Assembly: GCF_010183535.1 (NCBI RefSeq)
Contig: NC_071333.1
Location: forward strand, 21,202,587 to 21,266,586
Length of the DNA: 64,000 bases
Origin: Caenorhabditis remanei
Taxonomy: Eukaryota; Nematoda; Chromadorea; Rhabditida; Rhabditidae
Direction of reading: 5' to 3'
The notes beneath the pieces are model-generated. The model did no database searches and had not been told where the DNA came from. It worked only from the letters and a program-made list of their open reading frames with translations. Of this stretch, positions 19,668-28,374 are shown piece by piece. The position numbers and the translations under genes are program-made. Every line of letters begins with the position of its first letter. Positions within the stretch are counted from its first letter, which is position 1.

Positions 19668-20415
19668 GTGAGAGTTGACGGACAAGTGTCGGCTTCTTTT
19701 CAAAGTTCAGACCACCAGCACCACGAAGTTGAGCTATTTGCTGTCCACATGTTTCCATAATCAGTGTGGATAATGAGCCGATTAAGAAATAGACGAGGCA
19801 ATATATACTAGTTTCTAGGGGTTGTGGAGTTTCGTTTGGTGCAGCGAAAATTGGTAATCTACTATATGAAGCAGGATCGACTTGGCCCAGAATTGTTCCA
19901 AGAATGGTGCCATTTGAATGAAGAGTTGTCAAAAGACCAGAAACTACATTAAAATCTCGAATTTCCTTTACATTATTCCAAACTGGTACGATCTTTTCAT
20001 TCAGATGGGGTTGGAGGCGTACAATTTGACCGTGAGCATATACGTAAATGTGCCTCAATACATGATCGAAAGCAAAATGTTCTGAAACTTGAGCGACGAC
20101 GTGAATATGTTTGTTTTCCACTCGATAAAGACGCCCTTGGCATTGCATCAGCATATCATTTGGGGCAATAATTTCACAAACACACGCACGGTTTGAAACG
20201 TGTAGATTCAAGTCGGTATCCATTAGCATATCTTCAAATTCCCAAAAGGCTGTCATTATGGGTTGACCCTCGGGGTCGTAGCCTTGAAAATGAGCACGCA
20301 TATTAGTCTCGAGGGGTATATTTTGCAAATTATAGGGCTGGGCAGGCATGGTCTTTGTGAAAATCTTCACACTCGCAGTCATTGGTATGAAAAGGACGAG
20401 AAAGAAGGGTGTCAT
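19663..20415 (-). CDS. predicted type I membrane protein of the Maverick
   Basis: A single exon of 250 residues. The first 15-20 residues (MTPFFLVLFIPMTASV) look like a signal peptide. A hydrophobic segment near residues 215-235 (IYCLVYFLIGSLSTLI) looks like a transmembrane anchor, followed by a short basic tail. The roughly 190-residue ectodomain has N-glycosylation sequons (NGT, NET) and few cysteines (CVC, CQG). Worm Mavericks have been reported to encode a herpesvirus-gB-like fusogen. This protein is much shorter than a gB ectodomain and I see no fusion loop, so I call it only a membrane glycoprotein candidate for virion surface or budding. It sits in the late cluster with a TATAAAAGG box 42-50 bp upstream. 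Confidence 0.7.
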   Translation of the reverse strand: MTPFFLVLFIPMTASVKIFTKTMPAQPYNLQNIPLETNMRAHFQGYDPEGQPIMTAFWEFEDMLMDTDLNLHVSNRACVCEIIAPNDMLMQCQGRLYRVENKHIHVVAQVSEHFAFDHVLRHIYVYAHGQIVRLQPHLNEKIVPVWNNVKEIRDFNVVSGLLTTLHSNGTILGTILGQVDPASYSRLPIFAAPNETPQPLETSIYCLVYFLIGSLSTLIMETCGQQIAQLRGAGGLNFEKKPTLVRQLSL

Positions 20416-20521
20416 TTTTTGCGGTGAAGTAATGAAAGAGATTTCAAAATACCAGTCCTTTTATAGGAGGAAAATGGTATAAAAGGAGTCGAGTTTTCCC
20501 CTCCATTTCATAGATTGTGTC
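20416..20521. promoter_or_regulatory. divergent late promoter with two TATAAAAGG boxes
   Basis: The 106-bp spacer holds TATAAAAGG on the plus strand (20478-20486) and the same nonamer on the minus strand (20465-20457). Each lies about 42-50 bp before its own ATG. The two boxes are 12 bp apart and point in opposite directions. Confidence 0.7.
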
Positions 20522-22816
20522 ATGACTGATTTTTATTTGACACTCCCTTCGTCTGTAAAAAATCCCCAGTTTGAAAACACTTCTTCTCGATATGTTACTC
20601 ATCTTCCTGAAGTTTTGCATTTGGAACGATACAAATATGTGGTTGCGGCAACTGATGTGATTTATCCATATTCTTTTGTGAATGTCGGACGTCCTCTGAG
20701 TTATTGGATTCATATGAAAAATGGTCCCCCTCTACATGTAACTTTTCCCGCTGCACAATACTCTGCATTGGATCAGATTATTGATTCGTTGAATTATGAG
20801 CCACCTCGTCGCCGAAAGAGTAGACTAAAGAGAAAGGCACCAATGAATCCAGACGATATCGACATTGTTAGTACGATTGAATGGTCACAGCCTCACAAAC
20901 GGGCTAAACGAGAAACCGACAGTGAACGCGAGGAGAGACTGAGGCAAGAATATATTGATGAGAATATAGCTGCTTTTCAAGCTGCGCAAGATGATGAGGA
21001 ACAAGAGGCTAAAGATATTCAGGCTGAAATTGATGAAAATATTGATGCTGAACGAAAAGCAAGGGAGGAGGAGGAGAGAGAAGAAAAGTTGAGACGGGAG
21101 GAGATTGCCAAGATTAAAGAGGGGCAGGAGGCGGCGGAACAGGAAGAGGCAGAATTTGAAAGGGAAGAAGCAGAAAGGAACGCGGCATATATTGCGGAAA
21201 ATGAGAAAGCATTCGCCAATGCTGCTACTGGTCAAGATGATGGAGATTCACCGAAAAGTGAGACTGAAAGTGTTGAAGAGGAAGAAATTAGTGAAGGAGA
21301 TGCAGCATATATTGCGGAAAATGAGAAAGCATTCCAAGATGCTGCTACCGGTCAAGAGGATGGAGATTCACCAAAAAATGGGGGTCAGGAGGTGAAAAGT
21401 GATGAAAAAGAGGTGAAAAGTGATGAAAAGGATGTTGAAGAAGCAGTCGTCGGCCAGGATGACGGAGATTCACCAAAAAATGAGGGTCAAGAAGTAGAAA
21501 ATGATAATGAAAGTGTTGAAGAGGAAGAAGTTAGTGAAGGAGATGCAGCATATATTGCGGAAAATGAGAAAGCATTCCAAGATGCTGCTGCCGGTCAAAA
21601 TGGTGGAGATTCACCAAAAACTGATGATGAAGAGGTAAAAAGTGATGGAAAGGATGTCGAAGAGGAAGAAGTTAGTGAAGGAGATGCAGCATATATTGCG
21701 GAAAATGAGAAAGCATTCCAAGATGCTGCTGCCGGTCAAAATGGTGGAGATTCACCAAAAACTGATGATGAAGAGGTAAAAAGTGATGGAAAGGATGTCG
21801 AAGAGGAAGAAGTTAGTGAAGGAGATGCAGCATATATTGCGGAAAATGAGAAAGCATTCCAAGATGCTGCTGCCGGTCAAAATGGTGGAGATTCACCAAA
21901 AACTGATGATGAAGAGGTAAAAAGTGATGGAAAGGATGTCGAAGAGGAAGAAGTTAGTGAAGGAGATGCAGCGTATATTGCGGAAAATGAGAAAGCATTC
22001 CAAGATGCTGCTGCCGGTCAAAATGGTGGAGATTCACCAAAAACTGATGATGAAGAGGTAAAAAGTGATGGAAAGGATGTCGAAGAGGAAGAAGTTAGTG
22101 AAGGAGATGCAGCATATATTGCGGAAAATGAGAAAGCACATCAAAATGCCCTAGATGCCATAAAGGAGGACCTTGAAAGCGCAGAAAGGGATGAACAAGA
22201 AATGATTGAGACAAATGAGAAAATGATGAGTGATGCAAAAACGATTGCAAATTTGATGGATGAGTATTATGTGGCGGCGGCAAGGGTTGCGATCAAGCCA
22301 ATGGATGAGACGACATATAACTTTGAAAAGCAAAAGTTTGAAATGATTCGAAAAAGGATGCCCACCACAGACATTAGGAACGCAAACGAGTTTTTGTATT
22401 TCATGGAAAGGGATGGACGTATACACATTGATTTTCTTGACCCTGATATAATGTTTATAGAATTTGAAACTGCTTGTGCCTACTTTTTGGGCTTTCATGA
22501 CCCAATTGTACGTAAATCTGGTGTGGCGCCCAGTAAAGTTGATCTTTTTGGAAACGTTAGCACAATTTATCTATACTGTGACATTGTTGACCCTGTTATT
22601 GTTGGAGATCAAAAGAATCAGCTTTTATCTGTTATCCCCTGTAGAGGAAAATATGGTGAAATGATACATCACACTATATCTCACCCCCGATATTTGCCCA
22701 TTATGAGTAATACTATAGATAGTATTCGTGTTGAAATGTTATCTGAATTCGCTGAACCGATTCAATTTAATTGGGGTAGCACTATTGTTGTATTGCACTT
22801 TAAAAAGATTAAATAA
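20522..22816 (+). CDS. minor capsid (penton-like) protein with internal repeat expansion
   Basis: An intronless frame of 764 residues. The N-terminal 95 residues (FYLTLPSSV, YVTHLPEVLHLERYKYVVAATDVIYP) and the C-terminal 170 (IHIDFLDPDIMFIEFE, VSTIYLYCDIVDPVIVGD, PIQFNWGSTIVVLHF) form the conserved Polinton minor capsid, a single jelly roll at capsid vertices. A roughly 480-residue Glu/Lys/Asp-rich coiled insert separates the two halves. It includes near-identical 47-residue repeats (GDAAYIAENEKAFQDAAAGQ...) encoded by 141-bp units. This order implies the low-complexity segment loops out between jelly-roll strands, possibly as a spike. Usual homologues lack such a long insert. A TATAAAAGG box lies 36-44 bp upstream. 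Confidence 0.85.
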   Translation: MTDFYLTLPSSVKNPQFENTSSRYVTHLPEVLHLERYKYVVAATDVIYPYSFVNVGRPLSYWIHMKNGPPLHVTFPAAQYSALDQIIDSLNYEPPRRRKSRLKRKAPMNPDDIDIVSTIEWSQPHKRAKRETDSEREERLRQEYIDENIAAFQAAQDDEEQEAKDIQAEIDENIDAERKAREEEEREEKLRREEIAKIKEGQEAAEQEEAEFEREEAERNAAYIAENEKAFANAATGQDDGDSPKSETESVEEEEISEGDAAYIAENEKAFQDAATGQEDGDSPKNGGQEVKSDEKEVKSDEKDVEEAVVGQDDGDSPKNEGQEVENDNESVEEEEVSEGDAAYIAENEKAFQDAAAGQNGGDSPKTDDEEVKSDGKDVEEEEVSEGDAAYIAENEKAFQDAAAGQNGGDSPKTDDEEVKSDGKDVEEEEVSEGDAAYIAENEKAFQDAAAGQNGGDSPKTDDEEVKSDGKDVEEEEVSEGDAAYIAENEKAFQDAAAGQNGGDSPKTDDEEVKSDGKDVEEEEVSEGDAAYIAENEKAHQNALDAIKEDLESAERDEQEMIETNEKMMSDAKTIANLMDEYYVAAARVAIKPMDETTYNFEKQKFEMIRKRMPTTDIRNANEFLYFMERDGRIHIDFLDPDIMFIEFETACAYFLGFHDPIVRKSGVAPSKVDLFGNVSTIYLYCDIVDPVIVGDQKNQLLSVIPCRGKYGEMIHHTISHPRYLPIMSNTIDSIRVEMLSEFAEPIQFNWGSTIVVLHFKKIK
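21541..22104 (+). repeat. 141-bp in-frame tandem repeats in the minor capsid gene
   Basis: Four consecutive 141-bp units (starts about 21541, 21682, 21823 and 21964) are almost identical. They are preceded by two diverged partial units (about 21180 and 21300) and followed by a truncated one. The length is a multiple of three, so copy number can vary without breaking the protein. The near-identity indicates recent amplification. Confidence 0.9.
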
Positions 22817-22835
22817 ACACTTTTTATTATCAATC

Positions 22836-23394
22836 TTAGTATTCATCAGATTCGTCGTCAGTGTCAATGAAAATTTTGTCATTTTCCATCGAATCGTCGT
22901 CGTCGCCTTTTTTTTTCTCCTTTTCCTTCTTTTCACACTCTGTGCAGTTCCAAGTGTTTGAAAAATCATCGTTGGTACATCTCTCTCGGTTGATGCGCCA
23001 ATTTTTTCTCAACTGTAAAAACGAGTAATGTGTATGTAAATGTACTTCATCTTACCAAAGCAAATGTCCCAGGATAAATCACCTCGACGAGACGCTCCCA
23101 TTCGTAAATAACAGCCTCTTTAGTTGGGCGGAAAAGAGAGCATGATTGTTGGCTTGGATGGCAAGTATCCACGTGAAAGACGCACGCACTAAGCGAGCTA
23201 AAATGAATGAGACAGACTGGACATGTTTTCACTCGGACTTGTGGAACATGGGAATTGATTGCATAAAATGTATCCTCGGAAATTTCTGGGTCTGGAGGTG
23301 GTACTCCGTAATGAACAATGTTAACGTGTTGTCCCTTGGTGAATGGATCAGCAAAGTGTGTAGCACATTCACGACAATATGCGTTGAAAGACAT
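22836..23394 (-). CDS. C2H2-type zinc-finger protein with acidic tail
   Basis: Exon 1 is 23394..23056 (start MSFNAYC; a longer in-frame ATG exists at 23421) and exon 2 is 23012..22836, joined in frame to 171 residues. Exon 1 holds two Cys/His units: CREC...H...H (about residues 7-28) and CPVC...H...H (about 58-79). Exon 2 has CTEC-like cysteines, a Lys-rich run and an acidic tail (DDDDS, DTDDESDEY). The stop lies 20 bp from the convergent end of the minor capsid gene. It is the one gene in the late half with an intron, and no TATA box is evident before it. A regulatory or DNA-binding role is inferred. Confidence 0.7.
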
Positions 23395-23459
23395 TTTTGA
23401 GAGAGAAAGACAAGGGGTCACCGTTCGGTACGACGAAAAAAATAGGAATGAGAGGGAAA

Positions 23460-23909
23460 TTAGAAACTGTATGTATCTTTTAGGAAGCCCCGGACGAATT
23501 CATCATCGTTATTTATAGTCTCGAAAATGTTGCATAATGTTTCAAAACTGTATCCTCGTGCCATCATAGCTTGTATAAAGATGCAATAGCCTCCACATGT
23601 GACCTGATTCTGTTTCTGCTGACTGTTTTTGTTGCAGTAGACTTGTTTGAATCGTGATAGAAATTTGAGAATATGTGAGTTTGGCTTCTCCCCCAGTGAA
23701 CAAAAAAAGTTACAAGAGTCCTTTTCGATAAAAATACTTTGCCAATGACGTCCGGGTTTGTTGAGAGGATCGGTATTCACAATCAATCCGTACCGCTTCT
23801 TTCTACACTTTGGCAACGAATTGAGCTCATCTGCACTGTAGACACCAATAAACGTACGTTTTGAAAATGCATCTTCTGTCAAAATACGTGAAATGTCGTC
23901 AGAGAACAT
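23460..23909 (-). CDS. adenovirus-type cysteine protease (maturation protease)
   Basis: Intronless, 149 residues. His55 lies in GRHWQSIFI, Gln102 in QNQVTCGGYC, and the nucleophile is Cys105 of TCGGYC, matching the His...Gln...Cys order of adenain and Ulp1-like C5/C48 proteases. The third catalytic position, usually Asp or Glu before SxG, reads FFCSLG here. The acidic residue therefore appears to be Cys70, or is supplied by a neighbour. The role is processing of capsid or core precursors. Its ATG faces the core-protein gene across a 50-bp divergent promoter. Confidence 0.88.
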   Translation of the reverse strand: MFSDDISRILTEDAFSKRTFIGVYSADELNSLPKCRKKRYGLIVNTDPLNKPGRHWQSIFIEKDSCNFFCSLGEKPNSHILKFLSRFKQVYCNKNSQQKQNQVTCGGYCIFIQAMMARGYSFETLCNIFETINNDDEFVRGFLKDTYSF

Positions 23910-23959
23910 GGCTATAAATAGACGTGACGATTCACATTTGCACTCTAAACGTTTTTATA
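23910..23959. promoter_or_regulatory. 50-bp divergent promoter with crossed TATA boxes
   Basis: TATAAATA on the plus strand (23913-23920) lies about 40-47 bp before the core-protein ATG at 23960. TATAAAAA on the minus strand (23959-23952) lies 43-50 bp before the protease ATG at 23909. Each box abuts the other gene's start codon, so the two transcription units must overlap at their 5' ends. Confidence 0.65.
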
Positions 23960-24382
23960 ATGGCTCCTGTACTGGTCGATCTCTCGAAAATTGACTATTA
24001 TAGTCTATTGCGAAGACATGTGCCAGGAAATGGACATTTTATGGGAATGCGCCATCAGAGGGGTGGAGGCCAGCGTGGTGCAGGACTAGGTGGAATACTT
24101 GGAGTAGCACTAAGTCTTTTGCCAAAACTGATCAATTCGAGTGCTGGTCAACAACTTGTGAGTGTCGGAAAGGATCTGACAGCAGAGTTGGCACAAGGAA
24201 AGGATTTCAAGTCTAGTTTGAAAAGCGTGGCTGCGCAAAAAATGCGTCAACTAACTGGAGCTGGAAAAAGACGTCGTGGTGGTGGCGGAGCCTCAAAAAG
24301 GATAAAAGGAAACAGTGTAACCGTTTTGAAACCTCATTTTGTCTCAAAAAGCAGTCGTCGAACCAATTTTCTCTCGCCATGA
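23960..24382 (+). CDS. basic Gly/Arg-rich core-like protein
   Basis: Intronless, 140 residues. Features in order: a short N-terminal segment (LVDLSKIDYYSLLRRH), a Gly/Arg-rich stretch (RGGGQRGAGLGGILG), a hydrophobic or amphipathic segment (VALSLLPKLI), a helix, and a basic tail (GKRRRGGGGASKRIK). Composition and position just before the major capsid resemble the adenovirus pX/pVI-like small virion proteins of Polintons, which bind DNA or disrupt membranes. That is inference by analogy, not a motif match. The stop TGA (24380-24382) overlaps the upstream-most ATG of the capsid gene as ATGA. Confidence 0.65.
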   Translation: MAPVLVDLSKIDYYSLLRRHVPGNGHFMGMRHQRGGGQRGAGLGGILGVALSLLPKLINSSAGQQLVSVGKDLTAELAQGKDFKSSLKSVAAQKMRQLTGAGKRRRGGGGASKRIKGNSVTVLKPHFVSKSSRRTNFLSP

Positions 24383-25701
24383 TTAGCCGTATGGATCCAA
24401 AGTCTCGCGACACTATTGTCGATGCGTTGGACTTTACAACTATGCCTGGTACCCAAACATGTATACGAAATTCAAGATGGACGGTGGTGAACTTGAAAAA
24501 TGCGTTTCAACCCGAAGGACCCTGGGAATTTGTATTGACAAACAATTCGCGGTCCTATCTAGACTTGAGAAGAACATATCTTGTTTATACGTTTGAAATC
24601 ACCGATACGGCTGGTAATGCTGTTGAAATGCCCAGTCCTGTAACAGAGACCACTCTACTTTATGCCCCAATCAACAATATAGCCCATTCCATTGTGAAGA
24701 ATTTTACTGTACACTTGAATTCACAACAAGTCTATCACAACCCATCAAACTATGCCTACAAGGCGTATTTTGAAAATTTGCTAATGTATGGACGCGAAAT
24801 CAAAGATTCCACTCTTACGGCTGCTGGTTTCTATTTTGACGATGAGATTGACTCGAGTACGAGCCCCGGCTTTTTGAAAAGATGTGGAACTGGAAAAGCA
24901 CAAGTGGCTGCACACGTTTCGGCAGATTTGTTTAATCAGGAGCGGTGTTTGCTGAATGCATGTACTCTAAAATTGACGGCATATCCAAACAGTAGTGAAT
25001 TTCTGATTGAGTCGTTTAATCGCAAGAAACAATTGTTCAAGTTTAAAATACACGATGTCTACGCGCTTGTTCACGAGTATGACCTCACTGATGGACTTGC
25101 TAATGCTCTTGAAACTTCTATTCGTGAGCACAAAATAATACAATACCCAATGATCTCCTCGGAAGTTCGAACCTTTTACATTGAACCGAATCGTTATGAT
25201 GCGCCAGCAAATACATTGTTTACTAGCAAGATGCCACGTCGTATTTTCATGGGTCTTGTTTCCGCGGAAGCGTTTAATGGTTCTTTCGACACGTCACCAT
25301 TTAATTTCAAGCCGTATGGTGTCACTGATGTACACATTGACTATTGTGGATTGACACTTCCCGGTCGCCCAATGAATTTGGACTTTGAGAGAAACAAGTT
25401 TGTCGAGGCGTATATTCAACTCCAAGAGACTCTAGGACACTCTAGAAGCAATGTCAGTTGCAATTCGATAGACATGGACATGTTTAGATCCAGAGGATTC
25501 ACAATTTTTGGATTTGAATTGAGCCCTGTCGCCCTCGATAATTCGCTTTTCGAGCTGGTTCGTCAAACCAATGTCAGTGTTCGTCTCAACTTTAAAGATT
25601 TGACTCCGGCTGGTGGATTGGTGTGTGTTGTGTATGCAGAGTTTGATCAAATCCTCAATGTTGATGAATTGCGAAATCCCCTAATGGACACTATTATTTG
25701 A
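24379..25701 (+). CDS. major capsid protein (double jelly roll)
   Basis: Intronless, 440 residues from the ATG at 24379, or 436 from MDPKSRD at 24391. Conserved Polinton capsid features include APINNIAHSIVKNFTVHLNS, YKAYFENLLMYG, a long beta-rich C-terminal half (FTIFGFELSPVALDN, NVSVRLNFKDLTPAGG) and VCVVYAEFDQ at the end. The family forms trimeric hexons of an icosahedral shell. Length is slightly below the roughly 500-600 residues seen in some Polintons, but both jelly rolls appear represented. It is the last gene before the right TIR, whose inner edge begins about 20 bp downstream. Confidence 0.92.
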   Translation: MISRMDPKSRDTIVDALDFTTMPGTQTCIRNSRWTVVNLKNAFQPEGPWEFVLTNNSRSYLDLRRTYLVYTFEITDTAGNAVEMPSPVTETTLLYAPINNIAHSIVKNFTVHLNSQQVYHNPSNYAYKAYFENLLMYGREIKDSTLTAAGFYFDDEIDSSTSPGFLKRCGTGKAQVAAHVSADLFNQERCLLNACTLKLTAYPNSSEFLIESFNRKKQLFKFKIHDVYALVHEYDLTDGLANALETSIREHKIIQYPMISSEVRTFYIEPNRYDAPANTLFTSKMPRRIFMGLVSAEAFNGSFDTSPFNFKPYGVTDVHIDYCGLTLPGRPMNLDFERNKFVEAYIQLQETLGHSRSNVSCNSIDMDMFRSRGFTIFGFELSPVALDNSLFELVRQTNVSVRLNFKDLTPAGGLVCVVYAEFDQILNVDELRNPLMDTII

Positions 25702-25851
25702 TTTTTCGACGACTCCTCGTGTATGCCTAATTGAATTATTATTGCATCATTCAGTGGGGCGCGCATCTGATTTTAATAGGATTAATTCTCAAGTGTCTCT
25801 TCTTTCACCCCTCCTTTCTTTGCCATTCTTGTCGTTTTCTTCTCTAGAAGC

Positions 25852-26398
25852 ATGCCCAAAATTCAAAACGCTCTCAAACCAAAAATGTCCCAAACTACCC
25901 CATTCAAGCCTATACAACAAGGAACATGGAAGGAGAATCATCAGGTCAGTTTTTTATATTATTGTTTTTCTAACCTAGTATTTCCTATTCCAAAATTAGT
26001 AATCTTTTTGTGTAATTTTTAAAAAAGTACATGACTGAAAATTAGTATTATTTTTTTTAGAAGTACATGACTGAAAAGGCAAAAGGTGTGACCATGCCAA
26101 CCGACGAGGCTGCGCAATTGAAACCACTCTTCATGTTTGATGATCCAACTTTTGTGCTCCAAATGTGTTTCACGTGTAGAAAATTGAATCGCAACATTGA
26201 TGTCGTGCAAGTCAATGAGGAATATCAACAATTTCGTGAGTTGCTTTTTGTTGCGCTTATTTGTTTAGCCAATTTTGAAAAAATTCAGCTCTCTCATTGT
26301 GCAAAATTTGCTGTGCCAACTTCAACATTCAACGGCGCAACAAGTTTTTCAATCACGATCTTCTCGTCTTCAAGCGTGAAAATAATATTGAGGACTAA
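25852..26398 (+). CDS. TIR-encoded zinc-ribbon protein, right copy
   Basis: Exons 25852-25944, 26061-26235 and 26289-26398 give 125 residues, the same length and splice phases as the left-TIR copy at 6428-7006. The CFTC and CKIC knuckles are conserved. Differences from the left copy are few and mostly conservative or silent in exons. Having one copy in each TIR doubles gene dosage, and recombination or replication through the TIRs should homogenise the pair. Confidence 0.75.
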
Positions 26399-26512
26399 AT
26401 GTTTCTAATAAACCCTTGTTAATTAAAAAAATTGTGTTTTTTGTTACTAAATGTGCAGAGTCACTTTGATTCCTACTGATCAAAATTTTCTCTTTTCTAA
26501 TTTTTGTTCAGG

Positions 26513-26934
26513 ATGATCGAATTTTCAATCAATGGATGCATTGTTGGTTTTCACAATATGCACGACGTGAAGAATCTTTTGTTGAGAAATCGGGACATTG
26601 CGAATCGGTATCTACAGGATGTGCTTTCAAAACTTTTATGCGTGTGCGATTTAATCAACAAGTCTATCGAGGGGAAGAAGATTGTGGATCGGGAGATGGT
26701 ACAAGTATACAATCAATCATCATTAGAAATTGGAGATCTCTGCTTAGAAATTGCAAAATTGGAAGAGCATTTACTCAACATTTCAAAATTGGAAACAAAG
26801 TAGGGAATTCCATTATATTTTTTGTGAATCAAAACTTTTTATTTTTCAGCTTTCGCACAATCCTGGATGGTGTACACGAGGTGGAAGTCGATCTTGGTCG
26901 TATGATGGTCGCTGCAGAAGGAGATCTTATTTGA
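26513..26934 (+). CDS. TIR-encoded helical protein, right copy
   Basis: Exons 26513-26799 and 26850-26934 (123 residues) match the exon structure of the left copy at 5892-6310. The protein starts IEFSINGCIVGF and ends MMVAAEGDLI. Around a dozen residue differences from the left copy occur without any frame damage. A TTTTTGTTCAG acceptor-like sequence again precedes the ATG. The function is unknown. Confidence 0.65.
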
Positions 26935-28374
26935 TTTTTTCAATAATAAATTGTTGTAAAAAAGATACATTGTGAAGACTGTATTTCAGATGCGCCAAAA
27001 AAAAAAGAGACTTTGCAGTTATAGAATACGCATGACGCGCAATCACTTACTAGAAACGCGTCAGCCTGTGCCTTTGCGCATTACTCGTTTTTCCATTGCG
27101 AAATTGCTTCCCGCATAAAAGGGGCGCTTCCCACAAAAGGTGACGAGAGAGAGGAGGGCACAGACAGTTAGAGAAAAGAGAGAGTGGACGCAGACAGTGA
27201 GACAAAGGGGCGCGGGGACGCTTCCCGCAAAAGGGGGGGGGGTAAAAGGGGCGGAGCTTAGAGAGCGAGAGAGTGCAGACAGTCAGACGAAGGGGGAGCG
27301 GCGCCCACTCAAGTACTCAAGTGGGGAGCCGCGGCACTAATTGGATGCAGCTGTCCCATCCCGCTGAATCCAGCTTCTCTGCGTCTCTCATTTTGACGAG
27401 AGAACGAGACGCAGACGACGGGGGTGTGTCCCGACAGGGTGGTAAAAAGGCGAAAATATCAACCTAACACTACTAATATGCATACTCATTACAATATGTT
27501 GGAAAGTTCAGATCCGCACTGATCGAGTAGCGTTGATACATTTGTTAACTCTGTATACCCGTACTTTTCCTTGGGACACTTTGCAGATTTTTCACTTCCA
27601 TACCACTGAAGGGGTACTGTAGCTACAGTAATCCTAAAATCGGAAAGCAGGTTCAAACTGAAAATATGGGGTCCATACTTTGGTAGTGACACCCTTGGCA
27701 CCTTACTACAATACTCCGAAAAATTTGCGCCAGTTTGGCCGAAAAATCCTGAATTTTCAAAGAGTTTGTAAAATGTTCCAGAAACTTCTAGAAATTTCTA
27801 GAAACTCCTAGAAACTTCCTGAAACTTTAAAGCTTCCGGAAACTTTGAAACTTCCAAAACCTCCCAAAAACTTCTAGAAACTTCTAGAAATTTTCAAAAG
27901 CTTCCAGAAACTTCAAAACTTCCAGAACCTTCCAGAAGCTTCCAGAATATCCCAGAAACTTCAAGTAACTCCTAAAAACCACCCAAAATTACAAAAATTT
28001 TCAGAACCTTCAGAACCAGGAGCATCCAGAAACTTCTAGAAGTTTCCACAAACTTCCGGGATTAAAAGAACCGTCCAGAAAATTCCAGCCTTTTCCAGAA
28101 CCTTCCAAAAAATTCCAGAAGGTTCGGAAGTTTCTAGATTTTTCCAGAATTTTCTAGAAACTGCCGGAAACTACCAGAAATATTTCTAATTCTAGAATTC
28201 AGAATAAAAATTTTTTCGAAAAAATTGCATTTTCGAAAATTCTCAATTTTTCAAAAACGAGGTCACGTCATAGGAAAACCCTTTATGGGTCATTTTGTCT
28301 TGGGAAAACTTATCAAATAAGCGAAAATATCGGTAATTTAGGGGTAGCAGTCAAAATACATTCCATGTAAGAGA

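Larger units (their letters stand above)
4309..28374. mobile_element. Maverick/Polinton virus-like DNA transposon, complete
   Basis: The element is bounded by long TIRs whose tips match (TCTCTTACATGGAATG at 4309; reverse complement ending at 28374). It carries the full hallmark set: protein-primed PolB, retroviral-type integrase, FtsK/HerA-type packaging ATPase, adenovirus-type cysteine protease, minor capsid and major capsid. It also has a Pif1-like helicase and several nematode-specific accessory genes. All reading frames I traced are open and the introns have good splice sites, so it may be young or maintained. A target-site duplication could not be confirmed, because the left flank is an extra inverted copy of the subterminal repeat. 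Gene order and strands alternate in short divergent and convergent clusters, as in adenovirus-like genomes. Confidence 0.92.
25722..28374 (-). repeat. Maverick right terminal inverted repeat
   Basis: Reverse complement of 4309-7133, with scattered substitutions and a shorter, rearranged GC-rich block (27000-27470). It carries second copies of the two TIR genes. It ends with CATTCCATGTAAGAGA at 28374. The extra subterminal inverted copy seen outside the left tip is absent here. Confidence 0.88.

Noticed and set aside
19663..20415. gB-like fusogen as reported for other worm Mavericks
   Set aside because: The protein is only 250 residues with few cysteines and no visible fusion loops; called only a membrane protein.
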